Shown piece after piece: positions 9,431 through 20,142 of a DNA stretch of 64,000 bases (the first letter of the stretch is position 1; each line of letters opens with the position of its first letter). The notes under the pieces were generated by a model. That model saw only the letters and a program-made list of their open reading frames with translations, had not been told where the DNA came from and did no database searches. The stretch spans positions 13,872,402 to 13,936,401 of the forward strand of contig CM028334.1 of the NCBI GenBank assembly GCA_016647705.1. Reading direction: 5' to 3'. Source of the DNA: Eucommia ulmoides (lineage: Eukaryota > Streptophyta > Magnoliopsida > Garryales > Eucommiaceae). The position numbers were made by a program, and so were the translations under genes.

Positions 9431-12400
9431 ATATCGGGTGAAGAAGGATCACATCCTCCTAGTGATGATATTGGATGGAAATTCGGGATTCCTATTAGTG
9501 GTTCTAGACACAAATTAAAATGTAAATTTTGTAGTAGAGAGATAAATGGTGGAATAACTAGATTGAAGCAACACTTAGCGGCCAAAAATGGTCAAGTAGC
9601 TCCATGCCAAAGTGTTAGTGCCGATATTAGAACGCTTATGATGAAACATCTTGAAGGTAACTTAGAGAAAAAAATGGATAAAAGAAAACAAAGAGAAGAA
9701 GTGATTGAACAAATTCGAGCTTCTCAACGTGATCAAGATAATCCTTACGATTTGAGTGATGATGATAACTCGGATGATCCGGATATGGCTTATGCACGAA
9801 AAGAAAGTATGAGGTTGCATAGAGAAGAAGAAGATAGGGAGAGATATAGGAGGGATGCAGGCAACCGATATGAGACCGGGAGTAATAGCGGGGTTGGTGA
9901 AAGCACCAGACGGGGAAGCACTAGTACTCGCATTGCTAATATGTTTCGACGATCTTCTACTGTCCGTGAATCGAGTTCGAAAAAAACTTGGATTGATTCG
10001 TCTTTACCTGAAGCACGTTTGGCCGAGATTGATGTTGATCTACACCGTAGCAAAGCCCCCAAACAACAAAAGATCTCAACAAGGGTAATAAAAGGGTTGA
10101 GGAAAAAATTAGGGGTTGCAGTTAGTCAATTTGTGTTATACACACGTTTGCCAACAAACGTTGTTAATTCGCCATGGCTTGAGCCAATGTTGGATGTTGC
10201 AAGGGAGGTTGGAAAAGGAGTGAAAGTCCCTACACCTTACGAGGTGACTGAAGTTTTCTTACCTAGAGAATATGAAGAATTGAGAAAGTGGATCGAATCT
10301 CATAAACCAAGTTGGGAGGAGAGGGGCGTTACGATCATGTGTGATGGATGGAGCGGACCTACCCGGAAGCACATTATCAATTTTTTTATTTATAGTAATC
10401 GAGGGACTGTTTTTCATAAATCAGTGGATGCCACCGATGTTGTTAGCAAAACTGCCAATTATTACTTCGGGCTTATGGACAAGGTGGTAGATGAAATTGG
10501 TGAAAATAATATTGTCCAAATCGTCACTGATAATGAGCCTGCAATAAAAGCGGCGGGGAAAAAACTTATGTTAAAAAGACCAAATTTATATTGGACAGGT
10601 TGTGCTGCACATTGCCTTGATTTGATATTGAAAGATATTGGAGAGAAAACAAATGTGCTGAAAGTCTTGGATGATGCAAGAAGAATAGCACGCTTCATTT
10701 ATAACTCTAGTTGGGTTATTGATTTTATGAAGAGATTTACTGAAGGAAAAGAGTTATTACGCCCCGAGATCACACGTTTTGCCACCAATTTCATTATGCT
10801 GGAAAGCATTGTAAGGTATAAGAATGCCTTACAAGATATGTTTAATTGTGATGAGTGGAAAAGCAAAAGATGGGCGAAGGAGAACTGTGGAAATAAAGTT
10901 AGAAAAATTGTGAACGACAATGGTTTTTGGATAAAAGCTTCAGAAATTTTAAAAGTTCAAGAACCATTGGTGAGGGTGCTTAGGCTTGTTGATGGAGATG
11001 AGAAGCCTACAATGGGATTTTTCTATGAAGCTATGGACAAAGCGAAGATGGCCATTGAAAAAAATTGTCGTTACTACAAAAAATATTGGAAAATAATCGA
11101 CAAAAGATGGCAATTCCAATTACACCATGATTTGCATGCGGTTGGTAAGTAATTGACTAATTGTAAATTCAATTTTAAAAACTCTTGTTACTTATTAGAA
11201 TTAAACTTCCTTTAACAAAATGTGCTTTTTGTTTTGAATTCATGTAGGTTATTTTTTAAATCCTCAATTTCAATATGGTGGTAAACTTTCTGACCATAGA
11301 GAGGTAATGGAGGGAGTTCAAAAAGTGATTCAAAGATTGGAGCCGAATATTGATAAACAAATTCAAGCTATTAATCAAGTTAGTTCTTTTTCTTTTTTTT
11401 TTAAGTAACAACTAGCGACTAACAAGTTACTAAGTTTTATATGTTTTATTTGTGGGTTTTTGATTTGTTACGTTCTAAATATAGATTATGACGTTTCGTG
11501 ATAAAGAACATTCTTTCGGGACAGTATTGGCTCAAAAAGCAGTAACACACACGAATCCAGGTAATACAATGAACAATTAACTATTAATATAAGAATCTCA
11601 ATCTTCGTATCGTTTTAATTCATGTTGTTTCTACAGCTGAATGGTGGATCCACTTTGGTGCATCTGCCCCTGAATTTCAAGAGATTGCAGTTAAAGTGTT
11701 GAGCCAAACAATATCGTCTTCTAATTACGAACGTAATTGGAGCACATTCAGCTTGATACATACAAAGACGAGAAATCGTCTAAAGTATCAAAAACTGAAT
11801 AAACTTGTTTACGTGGCTTATAATATGAGGTTGAAAATTAGACATGCTACGAGATTAAGCCAAAGTGAAATTAAAAACAACTTCAACCCTATAAACTTGG
11901 ATTATATCTTTGAAGAAGATGATCCACTATCTCCATGGCTTCAAGAGAGAGAAGAACCATTGTTAGATGATCAGGACAACTCCAGATGGTTAGACGTAAG
12001 CGATGATGAGGTCGCTACTTCCAGTAGCCAAGCACCTCGACGTTGGCAAAGTGATAGTCCATCTGGAGATGGAAGTGATACTGATAGTGGTCGTGGTTTG
12101 AGCCTACCTAGTGGAGAGTCTAGTGGTGATGATGGTGGAGGTGGAGGTGGAGGTGGAGGAGACACTAGACAATCGCCGTATCATGGAGAGTTAGGAATGA
12201 CTGGATTTGCAGACAATGTCGAACGTGGGGATATTAGTGAGCCACAAAGGCATTCTGTTTCTAGTGCAATTGGATCATCAAGAAGAACACCAAACCCACA
12301 ATCCTCAAATTCCGAAGAATATGATGACATGGCAAACCGCTTTGGTATGCTTGGAGTTGGAGGATACGGATATGGATATCAAGGGGATAATTATCATCAG

Positions 12401-12769
12401 TGGCCTCAACCACAACCATATCCTTACCCTTATTATCCCTCCTCGGAATATGTTTCGGCGCCACATTATGTGGGTGTGGGTCCTTTAGGATGCTCACAAC
12501 CTCCTACTACTGGATACTCATATCCACCACCACCTTCTTACCAATACGGTGTCCCTCCTCCACATCAAGAAAGTTTGAGTTCTACTTTCAGTCACTGCGA
12601 AGAAAGAGCAGAATCTAGCGGTACCGGTGGTAGTGGCCCTAGCAACACCATTTATGATCATTGCACCTTTAACTACTTTGGTGGTTATGGTGCTACACAA
12701 CAAAATCAGAGTGGTGATCATGCCAATACCGACTATGAAGAGCCTGCGCGCAATTCGTTTTGGTATTGA
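9431..12769 (+). CDS. hAT transposase, four exons, start codon changed to ATA
   Basis: Inferred exons are 9431-11144, 11248-11378, 11485-11560 and 11637-12769. Every intron is GT-AG, phases agree (1, 0, 1), and the joined frame is open for 1017 codons. A BED zinc finger uses C31, C34, H48 and C59. The DUF659/RNase H-like core has D305 in MCDGW, D367 in VTDNE and a CAAHC motif at 391-395. The C-terminal hAT dimerisation region has EWW and YERNWS, where E671 is the likely third catalytic residue. A long Gly, Tyr, Pro and Gln-rich tail follows, with a run of glycines. This enzyme would cut out and reinsert the element. The expected start (ATG TCG GGT GAA) reads ATA at 9431. A stop lies just upstream at 9419, and the next in-frame ATG, at 9638, comes after the zinc finger. 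TTGCAG at 9408-9413 suggests a non-coding first exon. Confidence 0.88.
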
Positions 12770-13134
12770 TAATTTTATATGAGTGTATTGTTTTTGTAAT
12801 ATGATGTACAAGTACAATTTACTCTTTTATTATATTTGTGTAATATATTTTTATTAAGTATTGTGTGCATCATCTTATTCTTTTAAGATTGTTAAGTACG
12901 ATGATTTTTCGTATTTTTTATGTCTTTATTGTGTTGTATATAATCTTAAAATGTCATAAGATCTATTATAATGTGTTTATTAAAGGTTAAATGAGTGAAA
13001 CAATTATTCTGAGTTTTTGGGGATGTTCTAGTGATTTTAAAAAATTCACGACCGTTACGGCCGATTCCCATTACGAACAGGCCGATACTCCCGATACCGT
13101 TACACTGCGACCGTTACCGTTACGTAACCCGATA

Positions 13135-13160
13135 CCGCGATTTAAAACCTTGATGATCAC
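13135..13160 (+). repeat. Right terminal inverted repeat and target duplication of hAT element 1
   Basis: The right terminus ends ATTTAAAACCTTG at 13152, the inverse of the left end, and is followed by ATGATCAC (13153-13160), identical to 8392-8399. Confidence 0.95.
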
Positions 13161-13992
13161 ACACATTTATGTTGGACATATTTGATGCGTGCAAAGTTTG
13201 ATGTAGAAATTTTATTTAAAGATTTTTGCATTATGCTCAAAAACTAATTTCAAATAAAATCTAGCATTCTTCACACAGATAATTGAACAGAATATTTCAA
13301 CGAATGTTTAGGCAATTTTTTGAAAACAAATGGTATTCTACATCAATCCACATGTCGTGACACACCCCAATAAAATGGCATCGCGGAACGAAAAAATAAA
13401 AATTTACTCGAAGCCGCACGTGCACTCATATTTTCTATGCATATTCCAAAATAATTGTGCGGCGATGCTCTTTTAACAGCTGCATACTTAATCAATCGCA
13501 TGTCTATACGTATTCTAAACTATATCACACCATTTAATAATTTCCAAACACATTTTCCAGCTTATAAGATATCCGCTGACCTACCTCTTAAAGTATTCGG
13601 CTAGACCTCTTATGTTCATATTCCTAGCCAATTTCGGTCTAAACTTGATCCTAAAGCAGAAAAATGTGTTTTCATAAATTATGCAACAAATCAAAAAGGG
13701 TATAAGTGTTACAATCCACAAACAAAAAAAAAATCATGTTAGTATGGATATCATGTTTTTGGAAAATGTTCCTTCCTTTGACAAAAATCCCCTTCAGGGG
13801 GAGAATCTAATGGAAGGATTTTTGGGTCACTGGTGATCCTCTCCCTACCACAGTCTTAGAAACTTTTATTCCAAATCAATCAAAAACAAGTGAAGAAAAT
13901 ATTGAAAAATAAAAAAGATCCCTACTAGTACACTAGTACCAAACATAATTCCCTCACGAACAGTTGAAGAAATACCGCGATCACGTACTGAG

Positions 13993-15715
13993 TTGCGAGT
14001 TTATACTCGGAGAGGTACAAAGAAAAATACAGATCAGCCTACCGTTCTAGCACAAGGTCAATCTAACTCCCCAAGCAATGATCCAGGTAATCCTATCTCT
14101 CTGTCATCTCCTAATGAGCCCTCTCACCCAGGTAATCCTATCTCTTTACCACCTCCTAATGAACCTTCTCATTCCAGTATTCCTTCAGATCTCAATATTC
14201 CTATAGCCATCAGGAAAGGAGTTAGAACCTGCACAAATCACCCCATATCTAGATATGTATCCTACACAAAACTTTCCAAACCTTATAAAGTCTTTACTTC
14301 TAAAGTTACTAATATGTTTATTCCAAAGAACATTGAGGAAGCACTAGGTGATCCAGGTTGGAAGCTAACAGTTTTGGAAGAGATGAATGCTCTTAAAAGG
14401 AGTGGTGCGTGGGAAATAATTGATTCGCCAAAAGATACAAAAATAGTCGGGTGCAAGTAGGTATTCACAGTCAAGTGTAAGGCAGATGGAAGCATAGAAC
14501 GGTACAAAGGAAGGCTCATGGCTAAAGGATTCACACAAACATATGGGCTAGACTACCAAGAAACGTTCGCTCCAGTTGCTAAGATAAACTCGATTCGGGT
14601 TCTATTGTCCCTAGCAGTGAATTTTGATTGGTCACTACACCAATTAGACGTGAAAAATGCCTTTCTAAATGGAGACTTAGAGGAGGAAGTGTTCATGAGT
14701 TTACCACCAGGCTTTGAAAGAAAGATAGGACAAGGAAAGGTGTGCAAGCTAAAGAAGTCACTATACGGCCTAAAACAGTCTCCTAGAGCGTGGTTTGGAC
14801 GCTTTGGAACCACTGTAAAAGGTCATGGTTATCTACAAAACCAAGCAGATCATACTATATTCTATAGACACTCAATTGATTGTAAGATTATCATTTTAAT
14901 TGTTTATGTAGATGATATCATCTTAACAGGAAGTGATAGTGACGAGTTGGGAAGACTTAATGGAAAATTTGCTGATAATTTTGAAATCAAAGACTTAGGT
15001 CCGTTTAAGTATTTTCTTGGAATGGAATTTGCTAAGATCAAAAGGAGACATATTTGTGAGTCAAAGAAAGTGCATACTCGACCTACCGAATGAAACAGGA
15101 CTACTTGGGTGTAAAGCTGTAAAAACTCCAGGTGAACCAAATGAGAAGCTACGACTGGCCAAACCTAAAGCAGTGATAAATCGAGAATAATATCAAAGAC
15201 TAGTGGAGCGGATAATTTGCTTATCACATACCCGTCCAGATATAGTTTTTTCCGTAAGCATGGTTAGCCAACTGATAGAAGTATATACCGATGCAGACTG
15301 CGCTAGGAGTGTCACAGACAGGAGATCAACCTTCGGTTACAGCACCTTTGTTGGTGGGAACCTTGTCACATGGCAGAGCAAGAAACAAAATGTCGTAACT
15401 AGAAGTAGCACAGAAGCGGAATACAGATCAGTGGCTCACTGCATCTGTGAAGTGTTATGAATTAACAGATTACTAGAAGAGTTGAAGATGTCCAATTCAG
15501 CACCTATGAAGGTCTACTGTGATAAGAAATCAGCCATTGCAATTGCTCACAATCCGGTGCTACATGATTAGACAAAACATGTGGAAGTGGACAAGTATTT
15601 CATCAAAGAAAAGATTGAGAGTGGACAAATAAGTATGTCATATGTACCAACTACCAAACAGATCGCAGACATTCTAACAAAAGGATAACCAAAGAAGAGA
15701 TTCGACTATCTAATA
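13993..15715 (+). pseudogene. Linker, reverse transcriptase and RNase H region of Copia element B (fossil)
   Basis: After a Ser/Pro-rich linker, this region reads the Copia reverse transcriptase: MAKGFTQTYGLDYQETFAPV, LHQLDVKNAFLNGDLEEEVFM, LKKSLYGLKQSPRAW and the catalytic segment YVDDIILTG. RNase H follows with YTDADCARS, WQSKKQNVVTRSSTEAEYRS and the terminal ADILTKG. These enzymes copy the element RNA into DNA. Domain order is normal for Copia. The region is broken in several places. Confidence 0.88.
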
Positions 15716-15761
15716 TGTAAGCTGACAATAGAAAATATCTTCATATTAGCTTGAAGAGGAG

Positions 15762-15935
15762 TGTTGGAATATTCGATATATTATTATTTTTTGTATATAG
15801 GAAAAGTCAAATATATAGATTAGGAAAGTTATTATTAATTATTAGTTAGTTTCCTTATTTTATTCTTAATTTCTCCTATATGTAGTCTGATTTGTAAAAT
15901 TAGAAAAATAATACAATCAATTATTCAATTCAATT
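15762..15935 (+). repeat. 3' LTR of Copia element B
   Basis: Starts TGTTGGAATATTCG after the purine tract TTGAAGAGGAG and ends CAATTCAATT. It is 174 bp long, slightly longer than the 5' copy, with scattered differences. Confidence 0.85.
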
Positions 15936-16309
15936 AAATATGTGCGACACACATGAGAATACTTAAGATTAGAAGGCTCTTAGCAGTTCAGTTAAAACCT
16001 TTTCCAGTTATGTGTCATTTCCGTAGGCCCTCACTTTTTTTCGTTTTTTTTTTTCCCCAGATCTTAAGGTGAAATAGTTGTATTCAGCACAATTATTGTA
16101 AGAGTGATGACTTCTGCTTGCCCTCTGTTCAAGACTACAATCATTGCCACTCTTACTCAAGATGTCATTGGTATGACTCAAGTACTCAACAGATGGAATC
16201 TCTGCACAAAGTGCTTGCTCAATGCCATCTTCATGGACCGCTGACAAGAATAAATGTGGCAATAGCTTTCAAGTAGTGAATTACGTAAAAACTGAGTGTA
16301 ATGATGTAC

Positions 16310-17574
16310 CTTCACGGCAATGATTGCATGATCAAGAAGTGGAAGTAGATTGGGATGACTGAACAGAGCCGAAACACGGATCTCCTCTCTCACCAGTTCC
16401 AACTGCTCACTATTTTGAATAAGAACTTTCTTCATGGCATATGTTCCATCATCTGTATATGAAACAGGAATGGATTTTCTCTCTTTATCGACACTTCTTT
16501 GCCATTCAAATATTATTGACAAGCACAAATAGACGGGCACTAAAGAATCTACAAGTTCAATAACTCAACTATGTGAAAACCATATATACGCCCATTATCC
16601 AATCACAGTGAAGATAGAATTGTGTGAAAATACAAAATAAATAAGTTATTTAAAAATATAGGAGCGTCTGGTCGTGCTTTATAAAAATACTTTTAAAAAA
16701 ACAAGAAAGTTAAAATATTTCTTTTTGAAAAGTAAAAAATAGCGTTTTTTTTCATTTCTTCGATTTTTACATTTTAAGAGATTGATGCACTAAGACTCCA
16801 ACTATATTTCTCAACCTTTCCCGATTTTTCTTTCAGATTAAGAGATTGTTATTATGGATAACACTAAGATATCATCCTTATGATGTCAAGCACACTTTTG
16901 ATTTGACTTTTGATTTTGCTTTTAAGTACTTTTTTGTTTCAATTAACTTTTTTATTATAAAAGATACTTAGATAAAGTGTTGCCAAACAATACCTTAGAT
17001 TTCAAAGAATGCACCAGACACATTTGCGAGATGTTCATATAAACATCAACTCTAAAATCACAAATTTAAGAACCCAAAACATCAACACGAATGAACCAAG
17101 CAACACCTAGATCTTACAACAATTAAAACCTATAAAAATCAAATCCATTGAAAACGCAAACTACAGCATCAAACTTCCAATCAAATTGAAAGAAAACAAA
17201 ACTAAACAAATCAGAATCTCACCACAGCCCAATTAATTCACACAGCACTTTAACATTGTCACCCCCACTAACAATCGCTCAGATCTCACAAAAAAAAAAC
17301 ATCACATTTTATTCACATCAAAATCAACTCAATTACCAAATCGAAATTGGACAGAGAGTCGGAATTTACCAGAGACATGAGAGGTGTCCTTCAATTTCTT
17401 GGAGATGCCACCACCGGACGAATCGCCAAGGACCTCCTTCACCAAGTAAACGTAGGCGAATCCACCCTCCCCGAGCTGCCTCAGAATCTTGAATCGGTTC
17501 TCGTTGATCCACACATCGCCCCCTCCGTTTACGGCGTCATACAGTGCGTTCAGTCCCGAAAACGAGCATCCCAT
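16310..17574 (-). pseudogene. 5' part of a STK16-like Ser/Thr protein kinase gene
   Basis: Two exons are clear: 17574-17370 and 16452-16310, with a 917-bp intron (GT-AG, phase 1). Together they encode 116 residues beginning MGCSFSGLNALYDAVNG, typical of plant STK16-type kinases, in which Gly2 and Cys3 are likely sites for myristate and palmitate. Visible parts of the kinase N-lobe are the glycine loop GEGGFAYV (35-42), the ATP lysine K76 in YAMKKV, and the helix C glutamate in LVREEI (91-92). The HRD, DFG and C-lobe regions are absent. Nothing in the 370 bp before the Copia LTR, or left of the Copia element, supplies them. It is either a truncated gene or the 5' end of a gene whose remainder lies outside the window beyond the Copia insertion. 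The two exons themselves are undamaged. I favour a truncated copy. Confidence 0.8.
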
Positions 17575-17583
17575 CTTTGGTCA

Positions 17584-17584
17584 G

Positions 17585-17613
<29 letters not shown>
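17584..17613 (+). repeat. (CT)n tract in the kinase leader or promoter
   Basis: About 14 CT dinucleotides within a longer pyrimidine-rich segment ending near 17660, just upstream of the minus-strand kinase ATG at 17574. On the gene strand it reads (GA)n, a common plant 5' leader or promoter feature. Confidence 0.85.
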
Positions 17614-17615
<2 letters not shown>

Positions 17616-17699
17616 CCTCTCCCTCCTCTCCCTTTCTCTGTCTAGTCTACAGCTCCAAATGGATCTCCGATTTTCACTCACTCTCTCGCTATAAATTTC

Positions 17700-20142
17700 C
17701 CCTGCATGCTTGGTTTCGGTTTCTTACGAAGTGTTGGTCCCCGAGATCTCTCAATGGAAATCAACCACATGGTCTTCCAATTTTATTTTATAATCCTTGA
17801 TGTTTACATTATTTCTTAATGACTACCCTGAATATTTCCAAAAAGTTCTAAATAGAAATTTACTAGAGCAAGTATTACAAACAAGGGTATTTATGTGGTA
17901 AGTTCTTTATTTTATTTTTAATTTTAAAAAATTTTATACATAATTGTAACTTGTATTTTAGTCTCACGCATTAAAAAAATATGAAAAATTCAATACACAC
18001 GATGTATTTTTACAGTTACATATATCTAATTTGTGTATAAAATATTTGTTAGATGTAACAAATATTACGCAAGTATGTAATATATTTGTATGTAATTTGT
18101 AATCTATAACTAATATTAGACAAATACATGTAACTAATATTACACAGGTTTGAACACATACAAGATTAATATACAAACAAAAATCAATTTAAGGGATTAA
18201 ATCAAAATGTATGTTTTAAATAAGATTAATAATAAATTACGTCCGTCATTTGGGACTAATCACTAATTATCCCTAAAAACAATTGGTCGAACTATTGCTA
18301 TTAAAATATTTAAAAAATTATAGGAGAAGTTAATTAATCGTTAGTTAAATTACACTTTATACCTTCAAAATTTGAATACAGTCTCTATTGTTCTTGATAT
18401 TCTAATTTCCATAATGTATTCTTTGATATTTTAATTTTTTTTCTCTATTATGTCCAACTAAGAGATTTTGACAAATTTTCTTACCAGAGCCATTGCATAT
18501 TCCCTACACATGATAAACTTTCAAAATCAATAGCAATTTCTTTTCAAAATCAATTGATCCATCAATTTCAACTTAAATCATAAATGTTTCTTGAATTATT
18601 CCAACTGGTTGATGCCACAACGACCAGAGAATTTATGAAGTCCTAGAACCATACGCGCGCGTGCATACACACACTCACACACACATATATATATATATAT
18701 ATATGAGAGAACTATTTGATTGACAAGAACAAGATCTTGAGGTCAATATCAATACAGGAATCATCGGAATGCTACGATCTAGAGTCTAGTTAAAATAAGA
18801 AAAAGAAAGAAAAAAAAAAAGACTGATATGACCAAAAAAGGCCACCTTCGAGATTTATTAGAGGTAAATTTATCTTAAAATATAGGGTTAAGAGTAAAAT
18901 TTACCTTAAAATATAGGGTTAAGAGTTTGATTTTCGAGTATGCTTACACATTTTGTGCACATGTCGAGTCTAACGAGAAATTTGACATGAATTTGTTGAT
19001 TGGATCTAATAGAAACAAAATTAAGTACTAAGGGGCACATTGCCCAAAAAAAAAAAGGCATATAAAGATTGTACTCAAAACTTTAAAGGTGAAAGATGAA
19101 ATTTAGCCTTAATTGCTTTGTATTGACCCTTCTTAAAAATTATTAATTATTAAAATAAATATTTAATGACTAAAAAAGACAAATAGTCCTCTCGATTTTT
19201 TCTTATAAATCTGACCATTATACCACTAATTTACAACGTTCTATTTTTTTTTCAAAGAACAAGAAAATGCATTAATAAAGATTCCCTTGATTTTATTGAT
19301 ATGACTTTAGTTTAGATTCACGCATTATGCGAGTTTAAAAAAAATTATAATAAATTTGTAATATTAAAATTTGGTAGTAACATCCGAGAACAGATACATA
19401 AATTTTATTGAGTAATGACATTTTATTAATAGCGAAAATAAATATACTATAAAAAATTACATAAATTATCATAAAAGTAAAATAATATTTTTACAAATTA
19501 ACTTTTACTAATATACTATAAAATAACAAACAAATAATCATAAATTAAAATTAATTTTATCAATTTTTGCAAGTTTAACAAATTTTATTTTAATTAATTT
19601 ATATTGTATCTTGAAAATATTTTTATAATTATATTTATTTTTTTAAATAATTTAAAATATCGATCAGAAAATTTAAATATATTAATTAGGAAAAATTAAC
19701 TAAAAATAAAAAAAAAAAGAAATTAAGTGAGGTGACTCACTATTTAATTTTTATTTTTTTTCCAATTAGTATTAGATTACCATTTGCTGATGTTTTTTAT
19801 TTGGAATTGATTTTTTTAATTAATTAACAAAATAAACACAACATTTTGGACAGCCTTTAGTTCCTTTTTTTGCGTGAAGCTCATCTTTTGTTCACATGCA
19901 TCAACAATACTGTTAACATCAACAAACTGTGTATTTTATTTTTGAATATTGACTATAACTTTTTTATTATGCATATGTTAAACCCTAATTTCATTAAAAA
20001 AAAAAAAAAAATTAACTTTATCAGCAAAATCTTAGTCTCTCTACATATCATATTTGTATATCTTCGTAATCTATATATTTTCTCATATATCAGTATAATT
20101 ATCTCATGTTCTCACAATATTCCGTCTTTCAATTATTCTAAT
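17700..20142. other. AT-rich non-coding stretch
   Basis: No protein-like frame. It contains a dispersed repeat (17940-18145), a mixed CG/CA/TA microsatellite (18652-18705), a 33-bp tandem duplication (18862-18928, ending TATAGGGTTAAGAGT twice), and from about 19800 to 20140 sequence that probably belongs to the 5' LTR of Copia element C, whose primer site begins at 20143. Confidence 0.5.
17940..18145 (+). repeat. Dispersed repeat, copy 1 (inverted relative to 50.9 kb)
   Basis: The segment with TATTTTAGTCTCACGCATT, then TATAAAATATTTGTTAGATG and AACAAATATTA, recurs in inverted orientation at about 50870-51030. Both copies are AT-rich and non-coding. The family is not recognised. Confidence 0.6.

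Larger units (their letters stand above)
8400..13152 (+). mobile_element. hAT element 1, nearly intact and probably recent
   Basis: This 4753-bp element has inverted termini CAAGGTTTTAAAT / ATTTAAAACCTTG and a perfect 8-bp target duplication, the hallmark of hAT. Subterminal DNA on both sides is dense in CCGTTACGG, GGCCGATA and TACGGCCG motifs (8415-8580 and 13040-13145), the usual place for transposase binding sites. Inside lie a pyrimidine-rich leader (8820-8945), an AT-rich block with a 41-bp tandem repeat (9112-9260), and a four-exon transposase gene (9431-12769). The element sits in the integrase region of a Copia element and is clearly the younger of the two. Perfect duplications and an almost undamaged frame argue for recent movement. 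Confidence 0.95.
5927..15935 (+). mobile_element. Ty1/Copia LTR retrotransposon B, broken, holding a nested hAT
   Basis: The element has both LTRs (5927-6096 and 15762-15935, each starting TGTTGGAATATTCG), an initiator-Met primer site at 6097 (TGGTATCAGAG), and a polypurine tract (TTGAAGAGGAG) just before the right LTR. Between them, in Copia order, are gag with a CCHC zinc knuckle, aspartic protease, integrase, reverse transcriptase and RNase H. Without the hAT element at 8400-13152 it is about 5.25 kb, normal for Copia. GAATA at 5922-5926 and AAATA at 15936-15940 are a likely aged 5-bp target duplication. The LTRs differ at roughly one base in ten to twelve, so the insertion is old, probably millions of years. 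The frames are broken in several places; this is a fossil. Confidence 0.9.

Noticed and set aside
16008-16262. Minus-strand frame reading VHEDGIEQALCAEIPSVEYL
   Set aside because: It has coding-like texture and a possible acceptor (TTGTCAG), but does not continue the kinase and matches nothing I recognise; too little to call an exon.
17347-17800. Overlapping plus-strand frames opposite the kinase exon
   Set aside because: They are the antisense of kinase exon 1 and a (CT)n run giving Ser/Leu repeats.
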